Source of the DNA: Fodinibacter sp963707895
Lineage (GTDB): Bacteria > Actinomycetota > Actinomycetes > Actinomycetales > Dermatophilaceae
NCBI GenBank assembly: GCA_963707895.1
Contig: CAVPRS010000003.1
Span: 1 to 64,000, forward strand
Direction: 5' to 3'
DNA length: 64,000 nucleotides
Each line of letters opens with the position of its first letter. Position 1 is the stretch's first letter. This document shows, one piece after another, positions 27,453 through 36,202 of the stretch. The notes under the pieces are model-generated. The model saw only the letters and a program-made list of their open reading frames with translations. It was not told the DNA's origin and made no database searches. The position numbers and the translations under genes are program-made.

Positions 27453-28229
27453 TCAGGCCGGGTTCGCGCCGCGCACCCACCAGGCCGTGGCCGTGAGGTC
27501 GAACGGGCCCGGCCCCACGCTCGCGGCGAGCTCGTCGCGCAGGGCGGCGCGACCGGCATCCGACAGGCCCGCGACGTAGACGCCCGCCGGGCCCTGGCCC
27601 GCGAGGAACGGCTCCCAGTAGTCGTCGAAGTCCTCGAACCGGGTCGACACCTCGACGCCGCCGTCCTCGACGTCCCTCACGCCGCAGCGTCGCCAGAGAT
27701 CGGCGAGCCCGCCCGGGCGCCCGAGTGGCATGGTCGCCTCGTCCTGGCCCACGACCGAGGGGTCGAGCCGCCCCGCGGCGTCCCACAGCCGGCGGAGCAT
27801 CTCCATCCGCCCGCCGTAGTCCCACACCGCGGCCGCCAGGACTCCCCCGGGTCGCACGACGCGACGCAGCTCGGCGACCGCCAGGTCGGCGTCGGGCACG
27901 AAGTTGAGGACGAGGAGCGCCAGCGCGGCGTCGACCGAGCCGTCGTCGAGCGGCAGCTGCTCGGCACCTCCCACCTCGAAGCGCACACGGGGCGCGAGGT
28001 CGGCGGCCCGCTCGCGTGCTGCCTCGACGAACGGCCTCGAGGGGTCGACCCCCACGACCTCGCAGGCCGGCCAGCGCTCGGCGACCGCACGGGTCAGGTT
28101 CCCCGTGCCCGAGCCGAGGTCGAGCACCCGCTGCGGGTCCGGCATCCCGACCGCGTCGAGGAACGCCGGTGCGAGCCGCACGCTCCACCGCCCCATGAAC
28201 CGCTCGTAGGCCGCTGCGTCGCCGAACAC
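27453..28229 (-). CDS. Class I SAM-dependent methyltransferase
   Basis: A 258-residue Rossmann methyltransferase. Motif I is VLDLGSGTGNLTRAV, motif II VVGVDPSRPFVEAA, post-motif AEQLPLDDGSVDAALALLVLNFV, then VVRPGGVLAAAVWDYGG. GTG 28229 is chosen because YERFMGRWS is the typical start of this ubiquinone/tetrahydropyridine-like group; a longer frame adds only low-complexity residues. It is encoded opposite to the flanking catabolic genes and may be an unrelated resident. Confidence 0.85.
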   Translation of the reverse strand: MFGDAAAYERFMGRWSVRLAPAFLDAVGMPDPQRVLDLGSGTGNLTRAVAERWPACEVVGVDPSRPFVEAARERAADLAPRVRFEVGGAEQLPLDDGSVDAALALLVLNFVPDADLAVAELRRVVRPGGVLAAAVWDYGGRMEMLRRLWDAAGRLDPSVVGQDEATMPLGRPGGLADLWRRCGVRDVEDGGVEVSTRFEDFDDYWEPFLAGQGPAGVYVAGLSDAGRAALRDELAASVGPGPFDLTATAWWVRGANPA

Positions 28230-28460
28230 CCGACCACGGTGGCACGTCCGCCCCGGCGGCGCACGCGGAGCCCGGTGCACGGGCGGGTGCTGCACCCCTG
28301 CGTGTCGACACCCGCCCGTCCCGGGCCCGGCACCCTCGAGGGGTGCCGGGCACGGACGACCCCCTGCAGGCCGTCACCACGGTGTTCGGAGTCGACCCCC
28401 GGAGCGGATTGGACCGGCTCGCCGGGTGGCGAGGTTGGCCGGGCGACCGGCGCCCCGTCG

Positions 28461-28502
28461 GCACAAACTGACGACGAATCCACTTCGACCGCCCGGTTGA
28501 AT
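28461..28502 (+). promoter_or_regulatory. hyuA promoter with shared island motif
   Basis: GCACAAACTGACGAC (GCA-N5-TGACRRC) at 28461-28475 lies exactly 21 bases before TTGAAT (28497-28502), a weak -10-like box 7 bases before the ATG at 28510. The carbamate kinase promoter has the same motif at the same distance. Upstream, CCCGGCACCC and GGGGTGCCGGG around 28326-28350 form a separate hairpin. Confidence 0.5.
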
Positions 28503-28509
28503 CGACGGC

Positions 28510-30603
28510 ATGGCGCACGGACAACGGCGGATCAGGGTCGGGATCGACACCGGCGGCACCTTCACCGACGTCGTCGCGTTCGACGAGGACACCGGCGAGC
28601 TCGTGACGACCAAGACGCCGAGCACCCCCGCCAACCCGGCCGACGGCTTCATCGCCGGCATCGAGAAGATCCTCGGGGTGCTCGAGGCGACCGGCGACGA
28701 CATCACCGCGGTCTGCCACGGCACGACGGTCGCCACCAACAAGCTGCTCGAGGGCAAGGTGGAGCGGCTCGGCTTCATCACCACCGAGGGCTACGAGTTC
28801 ATGCTCGAGATCGCCCGGCAGGCCGTCCCCGACGGCTACGGCAACTCCTACTTCTGGGTGAAGCCGCCGCGGATCGTCGCCGCCGACCACGTGCGCACCG
28901 TCCGCGGGCGGATGGACTTCGAGGGCCACGAGCTGCGGCCGTTCGACGAGGCGGATGCCGTGGCCGCCGCGCGCTGGTTCCGTGACCGGGGCATCACCAC
29001 GATCGGGGTCTGCTTCCTGCACTCCTACGCCAACGACGAGCACGAGCTCGCGATGCGCGAGGTGCTCCGCCGCGAGCACCCCGAGGCCGTGGTGTCGATC
29101 AGCACCGAGGTGCTGCGTGAGTACCGCGAGTACGAGCGGTCGATGACCACGCTCGTCGACGCCGCGGTCAAGCCCAACGTCAGCCGCTACGTCAGCAACA
29201 TCCACACCCGGCTCGACGGCTTCACCGGAGGCCGGCCGATCCCCTTCTACGTGATGAAGTCCAACGGCGGCGTGCTCTCGGCCGACGAGGTCGTGCACCA
29301 GCCGATCACCACCGTGCTGTCCGGGCCGGCCGCGGGGGCCCTGGGCGCTGCGCTGATCGCCCGGCGGGCCGGCTTCGACAAGGTGCTGACCTGCGACGGC
29401 GGTGGCACCTCGACCGACGTGTCCGTCGTGCTCGACGGCGAGCCGACGCTGACCACCGAGGGCACGGTGGGCGCCTATCCCAGCAAGATCCCGATGATCG
29501 ACGTCGTCACGGTGGGTGCGGGTGGGGGCTCGATCGCCTGGGTCACGCCCGAGGGCACCCTGAAGGTGGGGCCGCAGTCGGCCGGCGCCGACCCCGGCCC
29601 GCTCTGCTACGCCAAGGGCGGCACCGAGCCCACCATCACCGACGCCCACCTGGTGCTCGGCCGCATCCCCCCGCACCTGCTCGGCGGCGAGATCCCGCTC
29701 GACGTCGAGGCGGCGCGGCACGGCATCCGGTCCCTGGCTGCTCGGCTGGGCCTGGACGAGTCGCGGTGTGCCACCGGGGTCCTCGAGATCTCCGCCTGGA
29801 ACCAGGCCAACGCCCTGCGCCAGGTCTCGGTCAAGCGCGGCCTCGACGTGCGCGACTTCATGCTGACGACGTTCGGCGGGTCGGGGTCCCTGCTGGCGTG
29901 CCGGCTCGTCGACATCCTCGATCTGGCCGGCGTGGTGGTGCCGCAGAACCCGGGCAACGTGTCGGCCTTCGGGCTGCTGACGGTCGACGTCAAGAACGAC
30001 TACGTGCAGACCCACGTCGCCCGCCACGCGACGCTCGACCACGACGCCGTCGAGACGGTGTTCGACGCGCTGACCGCCCGGGCCACCGCCGCGCTCGACA
30101 CCGAGGGGTTCCCGCGCGAGCAGCACGACCACGTGCGCACCGTCGACCTGCGCTACTTCGGGCAGGCCTACGAGGTGCGCGTACCGGCCGGACCGGGCCC
30201 GGTCGATGCCGGGTCGGCGGCCGCGGTGGCCGAGCGGTTCCACGACGAGCACCGCCAGCTCTACGGCTACGACTTCCGCGACGACCCGCGCCAGCAGGTC
30301 GAGTGGGTCAACCTGCGGGTCACCGGTGTCGGACCGATCACCCGGCCCGAGCTGCGCGAGATCCCTTCCCGCGCAGCGTCGGACGGAGCTCTGTCGCCGA
30401 CGTCACGGCGCGAGGTCTGCTTCGACGCGGATGCCGGCTACGTCTCGACCGAGGTGTACTGGCGCCCGGACCTACGGGCCGGCGACACCTTCTCGGGCCC
30501 GGCGGTCGTCGAGGAGTTCGGCTCGACGGTGCCGGTGCACCCCGGCTTCGCCGTGCGCGTCGACGCGTTCGGCAACCTCGTCGTCACCAAGGAGTCGCAG
30601 TGA
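28510..30603 (+). CDS. hyuA: HyuA-type hydantoinase/oxoprolinase A subunit
   Basis: A 697-residue HyuA protein with the ASKHA ATPase fold: GIDTGGTFTDVV phosphate loop, HGTTVATNKLLEG, LSGPAAGALGAAL, CDGGGTSTDVSVV and the C-terminal barrel (YFGQAYEVRVP, GPAVVEEFGSTVPV). With HyuB it forms ATP-dependent enzymes that open hydantoin-like rings, act on 5-oxoproline or carboxylate ketones. In this island it could open or activate a cyclic imide intermediate. Its stop overlaps the hyuB GTG start. Confidence 0.9.
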   Translation: MAHGQRRIRVGIDTGGTFTDVVAFDEDTGELVTTKTPSTPANPADGFIAGIEKILGVLEATGDDITAVCHGTTVATNKLLEGKVERLGFITTEGYEFMLEIARQAVPDGYGNSYFWVKPPRIVAADHVRTVRGRMDFEGHELRPFDEADAVAAARWFRDRGITTIGVCFLHSYANDEHELAMREVLRREHPEAVVSISTEVLREYREYERSMTTLVDAAVKPNVSRYVSNIHTRLDGFTGGRPIPFYVMKSNGGVLSADEVVHQPITTVLSGPAAGALGAALIARRAGFDKVLTCDGGGTSTDVSVVLDGEPTLTTEGTVGAYPSKIPMIDVVTVGAGGGSIAWVTPEGTLKVGPQSAGADPGPLCYAKGGTEPTITDAHLVLGRIPPHLLGGEIPLDVEAARHGIRSLAARLGLDESRCATGVLEISAWNQANALRQVSVKRGLDVRDFMLTTFGGSGSLLACRLVDILDLAGVVVPQNPGNVSAFGLLTVDVKNDYVQTHVARHATLDHDAVETVFDALTARATAALDTEGFPREQHDHVRTVDLRYFGQAYEVRVPAGPGPVDAGSAAAVAERFHDEHRQLYGYDFRDDPRQQVEWVNLRVTGVGPITRPELREIPSRAASDGALSPTSRREVCFDADAGYVSTEVYWRPDLRAGDTFSGPAVVEEFGSTVPVHPGFAVRVDAFGNLVVTKESQ

Positions 30604-32528
30604 ACAGCGCGGGCCTGCCCACGGCATACGAGCACGGCAACCGGCTGACGGCGCCCGGGAGCACGGTCGACCCGATCCTCGTCGAGATCGTCCAGGGCAC
30701 CCTCGCCAGCGTCGAGATGGAGGTCGAGACCGCCATCGCCCGCACGTCGCGCTCGCCGATGATCCGCGACGCGCACGACTTCCGGGCCGGCATCCACGAC
30801 CGCCAGCTGCGCAAGCTCACCGGGCGCTCGTACTCGGCCCTCGTGCACCCGATCGTGCGTGACTTCCCGCTCGCCGGGATGCGCGAGGGCGACGTGTTCT
30901 TCCACAACGACGTCTACGAGTCGGAGGGCGGCATCGGCCACCTGCCCGACCTGTGCGTGACGGTGCCGGTCTTCCACGAGGGCGAGGTGGTGGCCTTCGT
31001 GCAGGCGTTCGGCCACCACGACGACATCGGTGGCGCCGTGCCCGGCTCGATGCCGAGCAACGCCCGCACCGTGTTCGAGGAGGGGCTGTCCGTCCCGCCG
31101 ATCAAGCTGTGGGACGCGGGGGTGCCCAACCTGGCCGCCCTGCGGATCATGACCCGCAACAGCCGGATGCCGGACAGCCTCGCCGCCGACCTCGACGCCG
31201 AGTGCTCCGCCTGCCTGATGGGGGCGCGTCGGCTCGCGGAGCTGTTCGCGCGCTACGGCCGGGACACGATCGAGACCGCGTTCGACGCCATCCTCGACGC
31301 GACCACAGAGACCTACCGGCGCGAGATCCTCGACAAGATCCCCGACGGGACCTACGTGTGGGAGGACTACGCCGAGCACGACGGCGTCGACGAGCCGCGG
31401 CTGCACACCCAGCGGATCACCCTGACCAAGACCTCGACCGGCGGACCCGGCCCCGGCGACGGCGGCCCGAAGCTCCTCATCGACTTCACCGGTACGGGGC
31501 CGCAGGCGAAAGGGCCGATCAACCACTGCGGCGACTACGTCGGCGGCAACTTCCTCAAGAAGTGGCTCGCGCCGATCCTGCGCAACCTCGCCGACACCCC
31601 GGAGCGGATGGCCGAGCTCGACGTCAACGAGGGCGTCGTGCCGTTGATCGAGATGCGCTTCCCGGAGAAGGGCACCCTGCTGACGCCGATCTACCCGGCG
31701 CCGACCAACGCCCGCACGTTCGTCATCCTGCGGCTGCTCGGCGTGCTCGCCGGGGTGGTCGCGAAGGCGGTCGACGGCCGGATGCCGGCCGACCAGGAGA
31801 CGATCCGCTACACCGGCGTCTACGGCAAGGACCGCGACGGCAACGACTACCTGATGCGCGAGGTGCTCGGCGGCGGCTCCGGAGGGCGCTACTACGCCGA
31901 CGGTGAGGACACCATCCACGTCGTGCCCGACTCGCGGAACCTGCCGACCGAGTTCACCGAGAGCCGCTTCCCGTTCGTCGTGGAGCGGCTGGGGCTGGCG
32001 GTCGACTCCGGCGGTGCCGGGCGGCACCGGGGCGGGCTGGGTTACGAGAAGCAGATCCGGATGCTGCGCGACGCGGCCTTCATGTCGATCGCCGACCGCT
32101 CGATCCTCGCCTGCTGGGGCGTCAAGGGCGGTCGGGCCGGGCAGCCGTTCGAGGTGACCGTCGACCTCGGCGGGCCGGACGAGCGGGTGGTCGACGCCCT
32201 CGCCGACGCCGAGCCGGTGCTGGCGGGGCAGGTGATCCGCATCCGCACGACGGGCGGTGGCGGCTGGGGCGACCCGCTCGAGCGTCCCTACGACGAGGTG
32301 GAGCGCGACCTGAGGTGGGGCAAGGTGTCGTTCGACGGCGCCCGCCGCGACTACGGCGTCGTCGCCTCGGGCGACAGGGACGAGCCGGCGGTCGACGTGG
32401 CCGCCTCCGACGCGCTGCGCGCGGAGCGCGTGTCGGCTCGGGGTGCGGACCAGCCGTTCTTCGACCGCGGGCCGGGGTACGCCGCCCTGTCCGGTGGTGC
32501 GAGCTCGGCCGACGTCGACTGGGTCTGA
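30600..32528 (+). CDS. hyuB: HyuB-type hydantoinase/oxoprolinase B subunit
   Basis: A 642-residue HyuB protein. Typical segments: DPILVEIVQGTLASVEMEVE, TSRSPMIRDAHDFRAGI, FHNDVYESEGGIGHLPDL, HHDDIGGAVPGSMPSNA, and the C-terminal SGGAGRHRGGLGYEKQI and TTGGGGWGDPLERP. The last is the family hallmark. Start GTG 30600 overlaps the hyuA stop. The partner and pathway are as for HyuA; the true substrate is unknown. Confidence 0.9.
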   Translation: MNSAGLPTAYEHGNRLTAPGSTVDPILVEIVQGTLASVEMEVETAIARTSRSPMIRDAHDFRAGIHDRQLRKLTGRSYSALVHPIVRDFPLAGMREGDVFFHNDVYESEGGIGHLPDLCVTVPVFHEGEVVAFVQAFGHHDDIGGAVPGSMPSNARTVFEEGLSVPPIKLWDAGVPNLAALRIMTRNSRMPDSLAADLDAECSACLMGARRLAELFARYGRDTIETAFDAILDATTETYRREILDKIPDGTYVWEDYAEHDGVDEPRLHTQRITLTKTSTGGPGPGDGGPKLLIDFTGTGPQAKGPINHCGDYVGGNFLKKWLAPILRNLADTPERMAELDVNEGVVPLIEMRFPEKGTLLTPIYPAPTNARTFVILRLLGVLAGVVAKAVDGRMPADQETIRYTGVYGKDRDGNDYLMREVLGGGSGGRYYADGEDTIHVVPDSRNLPTEFTESRFPFVVERLGLAVDSGGAGRHRGGLGYEKQIRMLRDAAFMSIADRSILACWGVKGGRAGQPFEVTVDLGGPDERVVDALADAEPVLAGQVIRIRTTGGGGWGDPLERPYDEVERDLRWGKVSFDGARRDYGVVASGDRDEPAVDVAASDALRAERVSARGADQPFFDRGPGYAALSGGASSADVDWV

Positions 32529-32530
32529 CC

Positions 32531-33382
32531 ATGGACACCGATCCCCGGCCGGTGCTCGTGGTCGGAGCGACGGGGAAGACCGGACGTGCCGTGGCCGCCG
32601 CGTTGACCGCTCGCGGGGTGGCCGTGCGCGCTTCGGTGCGCGCCGGCCGCGAGTCCGGCGCCCCGGCCGGGACGACGCCGGTGACCGTCGACCTGGCGAC
32701 CGGGCTGGGTCTGGAGGAGGCCCTCTCCGGCGCACGAGCGGCATACCACCTGGCTCCCAACATGCACCCGGACGAGCTCGGGATGGCCCGCCGGGTCGCG
32801 GACGCGGCCGCAAACACGGGTCTGGAGCGGCTGGTGTTCCACTCCGTGCTGCACCCCGACGACGCCCGGATGCCGCACCACCTGCGCAAGGCCGAGGCGG
32901 AGGTGCTGCTGCGCGACGCGCTCGGTGAGCGGGTGACGGTGCTGCGGCCCGCGGCATACCACCAGAACCTCGTCGACCAGGCGCACGCGGGGCTGCTTCA
33001 GGTGCCGTACTCGCTCGACGCGCCCTTCACGAACGTCGACCTCGAGGACGTCGCCGAGGTCGCCGCGGACGCCCTCTGCGGTGGCCACGCGGGGCTGACC
33101 CTCGACCTCGCCGGGCCGGAGGTGCTGACGACCCGGCAGCTGACCGAGGAGGCCGCGGTCGCGCTGGGGCGGCCGGTGAGCGACAGCCGGATGCCGCTGG
33201 AGGACTGGGTGGCCGGGCCCGGGGCGTCGCTGGCCGAGCAGGTGCGGGACGACCTCGTGGCGATGTTCGTGGCGTACGACGAGAGCGGGCTGGTCGGCGA
33301 CCCCACGGTGCTGCCAGGGCTGCTGGGACGGCCGTCGACGACGTGGGCGACTCGCGTGGCCCGAGGCGCGGGCGGGCACTGA
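32531..33382 (+). CDS. NmrA-like NAD(P)-binding protein
   Basis: A 283-residue atypical short-chain dehydrogenase. The N-terminal Rossmann motif is VVGATGKTGRAVAAAL; LVFHSVLHPD and LRKAEAEVLL follow the NmrA/HSCARG layout. The active-site Tyr-Lys pair of true dehydrogenases is not clear, so a redox-sensing or reductase role is open. It begins two bases after the hyuB stop and may be in the same transcript. Confidence 0.75.
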   Translation: MDTDPRPVLVVGATGKTGRAVAAALTARGVAVRASVRAGRESGAPAGTTPVTVDLATGLGLEEALSGARAAYHLAPNMHPDELGMARRVADAAANTGLERLVFHSVLHPDDARMPHHLRKAEAEVLLRDALGERVTVLRPAAYHQNLVDQAHAGLLQVPYSLDAPFTNVDLEDVAEVAADALCGGHAGLTLDLAGPEVLTTRQLTEEAAVALGRPVSDSRMPLEDWVAGPGASLAEQVRDDLVAMFVAYDESGLVGDPTVLPGLLGRPSTTWATRVARGAGGH

Positions 33383-33873
33383 GCGCGTCGCCCGCGACAG
33401 CGTCGGGTGAGGCACGTGGGACGCGAGCTGCGTGGCGCGAGGGGCGTGAAGTAGGCCCTGACCGCCCGCCAGGAAGTCGTGTCGCCGCCCTAGTGGATGC
33501 TCGCCACCAGCGAGCAACTTTCAAAGTTGCTCTCCGTTGGCGAGCAACTTCGAGTCTTGCTCGCTCCTGACGCGCAAACACCCGGCTTGCTCGCCTTGGA
33601 CGAGCAACTTTGAAAGTTGCTCGCTGGTGGGGTGCATCCAATAGCGCGCGAAACAGACATGTCGCTGCCGCCGCCGAGGCGTCCAGCGCGCCCACCACCG
33701 CCGCCCCCGGCACCGCTGCCCTCCCTCACCCCACGGGCAACGCTCCCGGTCCGCAGCGCCAGGCCCCCCAGACCCCGTCCGGCGGCGAAACCACCTCGAC
33801 CACCGACGGACCTCGCCGCCATACTTGCGCCGGGGCACGCACGGGCGGGCGGCCCCGGAGAGGGAGCCCCGCG
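33383..33873. other. 491-bp gene-free stretch holding the 30-bp repeat array
   Basis: No convincing coding sequence. Bases 33383-33494 look like decayed GC-rich DNA, 33495-33639 is the palindromic array described separately, and 33640-33873 is Pro/Arg/Ala-type low-complexity sequence in all frames ending in the promoter of the next gene (CATACT around 33820). The array is visibly less GC-rich than its surroundings. Confidence 0.6.
33495..33639. repeat. 145-bp palindromic array of four 30-bp units
   Basis: Four adjoining 30-base units start at 33511, 33541, 33571 and 33601; each has the form CGAGCAACTT ... TTGCTCGC. The first and last contain the near-identical palindrome GAGCAACTTT-N-AAAGTTGCTC. 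The whole array is itself flanked by inverted ends (GGATGC at 33495 and GCATCC at 33634). On the minus strand the units read as a perfect 10-residue period (ASNFQSCSSK, ASKPGVCASG, ASKTRSCSPT, ESNFESCSLV). No spacers or cas genes, so not CRISPR. Confidence 0.85.
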
Positions 33874-34365
33874 ATGGACGTCAGCACCTTCTACGCGCTG
33901 TTCTCGGCCACCTGCTTCACCCTGACCGGCCTGTGGTGGAGCGTCGTCGAGAAGCACCGGAACTGGCTGAGCGACCCCGGCATGCGGCGCCGCGTCGGCT
34001 CGGTCTACCTCGCCTTCCTCCTTCCAGCGCTCATGGGCCTGTTCGCGCAGATCGGTGGCAGCGAGAGCCCGGCGTTCTGGCGGGTCAGCTTCGTCGTCAT
34101 CGCCGTGATCGGCTGCGTGTCGACCGTGACGCTGCTGCGCAGGGCCCGCGCCGCCGAGGGCGCCGGCCCGTTCGCGCGCTACTGGTGGGCCGCGGCGGTC
34201 GTCTACGCGGTCGTGGCGGTGCTCGGCGTCGCTCCCGAGATCGCCCGCTCGATCGGGATCACCCCACTGCAGGCCGAGGCGACCATGCTCGTCCTCCTCG
34301 TGGCCCTCGCCCACGCCCTGGTCTGGGAGTTCATGACGCACGAGGGGCACGCAGACCCCACCTGA
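33874..34365 (+). CDS. Small polytopic membrane protein
   Basis: A 163-residue protein with four or five hydrophobic helices: FYALFSATCFTLTGLWWSVV, LAFLLPALMGLFAQIG, FVVIAVIGCVSTVTLL, WWAAAVVYAVVAVLGVA and MLVLLVALAHALVWEF. No charged catalytic motif is evident. It is a conserved hypothetical by appearance. AGAGGGAG lies about 8 bases before the ATG at 33874. No functional assignment can be supported. Confidence 0.72.
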   Translation: MDVSTFYALFSATCFTLTGLWWSVVEKHRNWLSDPGMRRRVGSVYLAFLLPALMGLFAQIGGSESPAFWRVSFVVIAVIGCVSTVTLLRRARAAEGAGPFARYWWAAAVVYAVVAVLGVAPEIARSIGITPLQAEATMLVLLVALAHALVWEFMTHEGHADPT

Positions 34366-34391
34366 GCCGTCGCCGTGGCTAGCGTGGAGCA

Positions 34392-34748
34392 ATGGCGGAG
34401 TACGAGGTCAACGAGGCCGGGGTCGCCCACGTGCGCGACCTCATCGACAAGCACCAGTACGTGCTCGACAGCAACTGGGGCGACGTCCAGCCCGACGCCG
34501 AGGCCGAGAACGCCTTCCTCGAAAAGCACTCGTGGGACGACTACGCGGCCTGGCACCTCGGCCTCACCGTGGGCGCCACCGACGAGACCAAGGCGCGCTA
34601 CGCCTTCGTGGCCGGCGACCTGCGCCGGGTGCACCGCAGCGCCCTGATCGCCTGCGTCTACCGGGCCGGCGAGTGGCGGCACAAGAAGGTCGAGCTGGCC
34701 GCCCACGACCTGCTCCAGCACCTCGACGCCACCAGCGGCACCGCCTGA
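34392..34748 (+). CDS. Conserved actinobacterial protein of unknown function
   Basis: A 118-residue soluble protein, mixed charge, no signal or membrane segment. The central WDDYAAWHLGLTVGATDETKARYAFVAGD (in two parts WDDYAAWHLGL and TDETKARYAFVAGD) followed by RVHRSALIACVYRA recalls small uncharacterised actinobacterial proteins. TAGCGT at 34380-34385 is a -10-like box only 6 bases before the ATG, suggesting a leaderless transcript. Function unknown. Confidence 0.7.
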   Translation: MAEYEVNEAGVAHVRDLIDKHQYVLDSNWGDVQPDAEAENAFLEKHSWDDYAAWHLGLTVGATDETKARYAFVAGDLRRVHRSALIACVYRAGEWRHKKVELAAHDLLQHLDATSGTA

Positions 34749-34754
34749 CCGCTG

Positions 34755-34829
34755 GCACAACCTGACAGCGGCCGTGCGGCAATGCCGGTCCGCCCTGCCG
34801 AACGACACCGGATGCCGCGTGGCTAGGTT
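34755..34829 (+). promoter_or_regulatory. CoA-transferase gene promoter with shared island motif
   Basis: GCACAACCTGACAGC at 34755-34769 is a close match to the hyuA site (GCA-N5-TGACRRC). TAGGTT at 34824-34829 is the best -10-like box; the gap is 54 bases, 33 more than at hyuA, about three DNA turns. Confidence 0.5.
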
Positions 34830-34868
34830 GACCGCATACGTCACCTCCCACCACGCCAGGAGCGCACC

Positions 34869-36077
34869 GTGAGCGGACCCCTCGACGACGTCGTCGTCAT
34901 CGACCTCACCCGTGCGCTCGCAGGGCCCCACTGCGGGATGATGCTCGCGGACATGGGCGCCCGCGTCATCAAGGTCGAGAGCCCCGGGAACGGGGACGAG
35001 TCGCGCGGCTGGGGGCCGCCGTTCGTCGGGCCGGACGACGACCCGGTGTCGACCTACTTCCTGTCGTGCAACCGCAACAAGGAGTCGGTGACCCTCGACC
35101 TGAAGTCCGACGACGGGCGCGACGTGCTGACCCGGCTCGTCACCCACGCCGACGTGCTGCTCGAGAACTTCCGCCCCGGGGTGCTCGACCGGCTCGGGTT
35201 CGGCGTCGAGCGGTTGCACGAGCTCAACCCCGGCCTGGTGCTGCTCTCCATCAGCGGGTTCGGACACGACGGCCCCGAGGGCGCCCGGGCCGGCTACGAC
35301 CAGATCGCGCAGGGCGAGGGCGGGCTGATGTCGCTCACCGGCGCGGATGCCGAGCACCCCCAGCGCGTCGGGGTGCCGATCGGCGACCTGCTGGCGGGCA
35401 TGTACGGCGCCTACGGCGTGGTCGCGGCCCTCCACGAGCGCAACCGCACCGGGAAGGGCCGGGTGGTGCGCACGTCGCTGCTGGCGTCGATCGTCGGGGT
35501 GCACGCCTTCCAGGGCACGCGGTACACCGTCGCGGGCGAGGTCGGCCACGCCGGTGGCAACCACCACCCGTCGATCTGCCCCTACGGCCTGTTCACCTGC
35601 GCCGACGGGATGATCCAGCTGTCCTGCGGCAGCGAGGGGCTCTGGCGCAAGCTCGCCGAGGGCTTCGGCCTCGACCCGCTCGCGCCCGGCTTCGCCACCA
35701 ACCGCGAGCGGGTCGGCAACCGGGACGCGGTGATCGAGACACTCAACGCGGCCTTCGCCGACATCCCGCACGCCGAGCTGATGGCGCGGCTGGCCGAGAT
35801 CGGCATCCCTGCGGGTGAGGTGCGCACCCTCGACCGGGTCTACGACTGGGACCAGACCCGCAGCCAGGGCCTCGTCATCGACGTCGAGCACCCGGTGCTC
35901 GGCCACATCGAGATCCCGGGGCCGCCGATCCGGTTCGACGACAACGCGTTCGCCGGTGGGCGCAGCGAGCACCTGCACCCGCCGCTGCTCGGCGAGCACA
36001 ACGAGAGCGTGCGGGCCTGGCTCGACGCCCTCGACACCGACGCCGCCGGCTCGGCCAACCCGGCAGACGGGCCCTGA
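34869..36077 (+). CDS. CaiB/BaiF-type (family III) CoA transferase
   Basis: A 402-residue enzyme that moves CoA between carboxylic acids. Family features: VVVIDLTRALAGPHCGMMLADMGARVIKVE (as LTRALAGPHCGMMLADMGA then RVIKVE), RNKESVTLDLKS, LLENFRPGVLDRLG, and catalytic Asp173 in VGVPIGDLLAGM. The GG(G/S) loop region is NHHPSICPYG. In the proposed pathway malonate is the obvious acceptor, giving malonyl-CoA; formate, oxalate or succinate partners are equally possible from sequence alone. Confidence 0.92.
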   Translation: MSGPLDDVVVIDLTRALAGPHCGMMLADMGARVIKVESPGNGDESRGWGPPFVGPDDDPVSTYFLSCNRNKESVTLDLKSDDGRDVLTRLVTHADVLLENFRPGVLDRLGFGVERLHELNPGLVLLSISGFGHDGPEGARAGYDQIAQGEGGLMSLTGADAEHPQRVGVPIGDLLAGMYGAYGVVAALHERNRTGKGRVVRTSLLASIVGVHAFQGTRYTVAGEVGHAGGNHHPSICPYGLFTCADGMIQLSCGSEGLWRKLAEGFGLDPLAPGFATNRERVGNRDAVIETLNAAFADIPHAELMARLAEIGIPAGEVRTLDRVYDWDQTRSQGLVIDVEHPVLGHIEIPGPPIRFDDNAFAGGRSEHLHPPLLGEHNESVRAWLDALDTDAAGSANPADGP

Positions 36078-36085
36078 CGCACAGT

Positions 36086-36151
36086 TGCCAACCGCCACGG
36101 TGGCGTTGGGCAGGTCCTGACAACGCCCCTGCGGGACACGGCTCCTAGGGT
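36086..36151 (+). promoter_or_regulatory. Carbamate kinase promoter: palindrome plus shared island motif
   Basis: TGCCAACCGCCAC (36086-36098) and GTGGCGTTGGGCA (36100-36112) form a nearly perfect palindrome. It runs into GCAGGTCCTGACAAC (36110-36124), a GCA-N5-TGACRRC site. TAGGGT at 36146-36151 is a -10-like box exactly 21 bases further on, as at hyuA. Both elements look regulatory; the palindrome could also end CoA-transferase transcripts. Confidence 0.55.
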
Positions 36152-36202
36152 CGAGATCCGGGCACCAGCGCCCGGCCGGACGGCGAGCGAGGAGGTCCTG
36201 AC

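Noticed and set aside
27193..30252. 1019-residue reading frame on the minus strand
   Set aside because: It is antisense to the amidase and hyuA and is Arg/Gly/Val low-complexity, a by-product of high GC; likewise the 795-residue frame opposite the Mo subunit.
33495..33639. CRISPR array
   Set aside because: The 30-base units adjoin directly without unique spacers, are themselves palindromic, and there are no cas genes.
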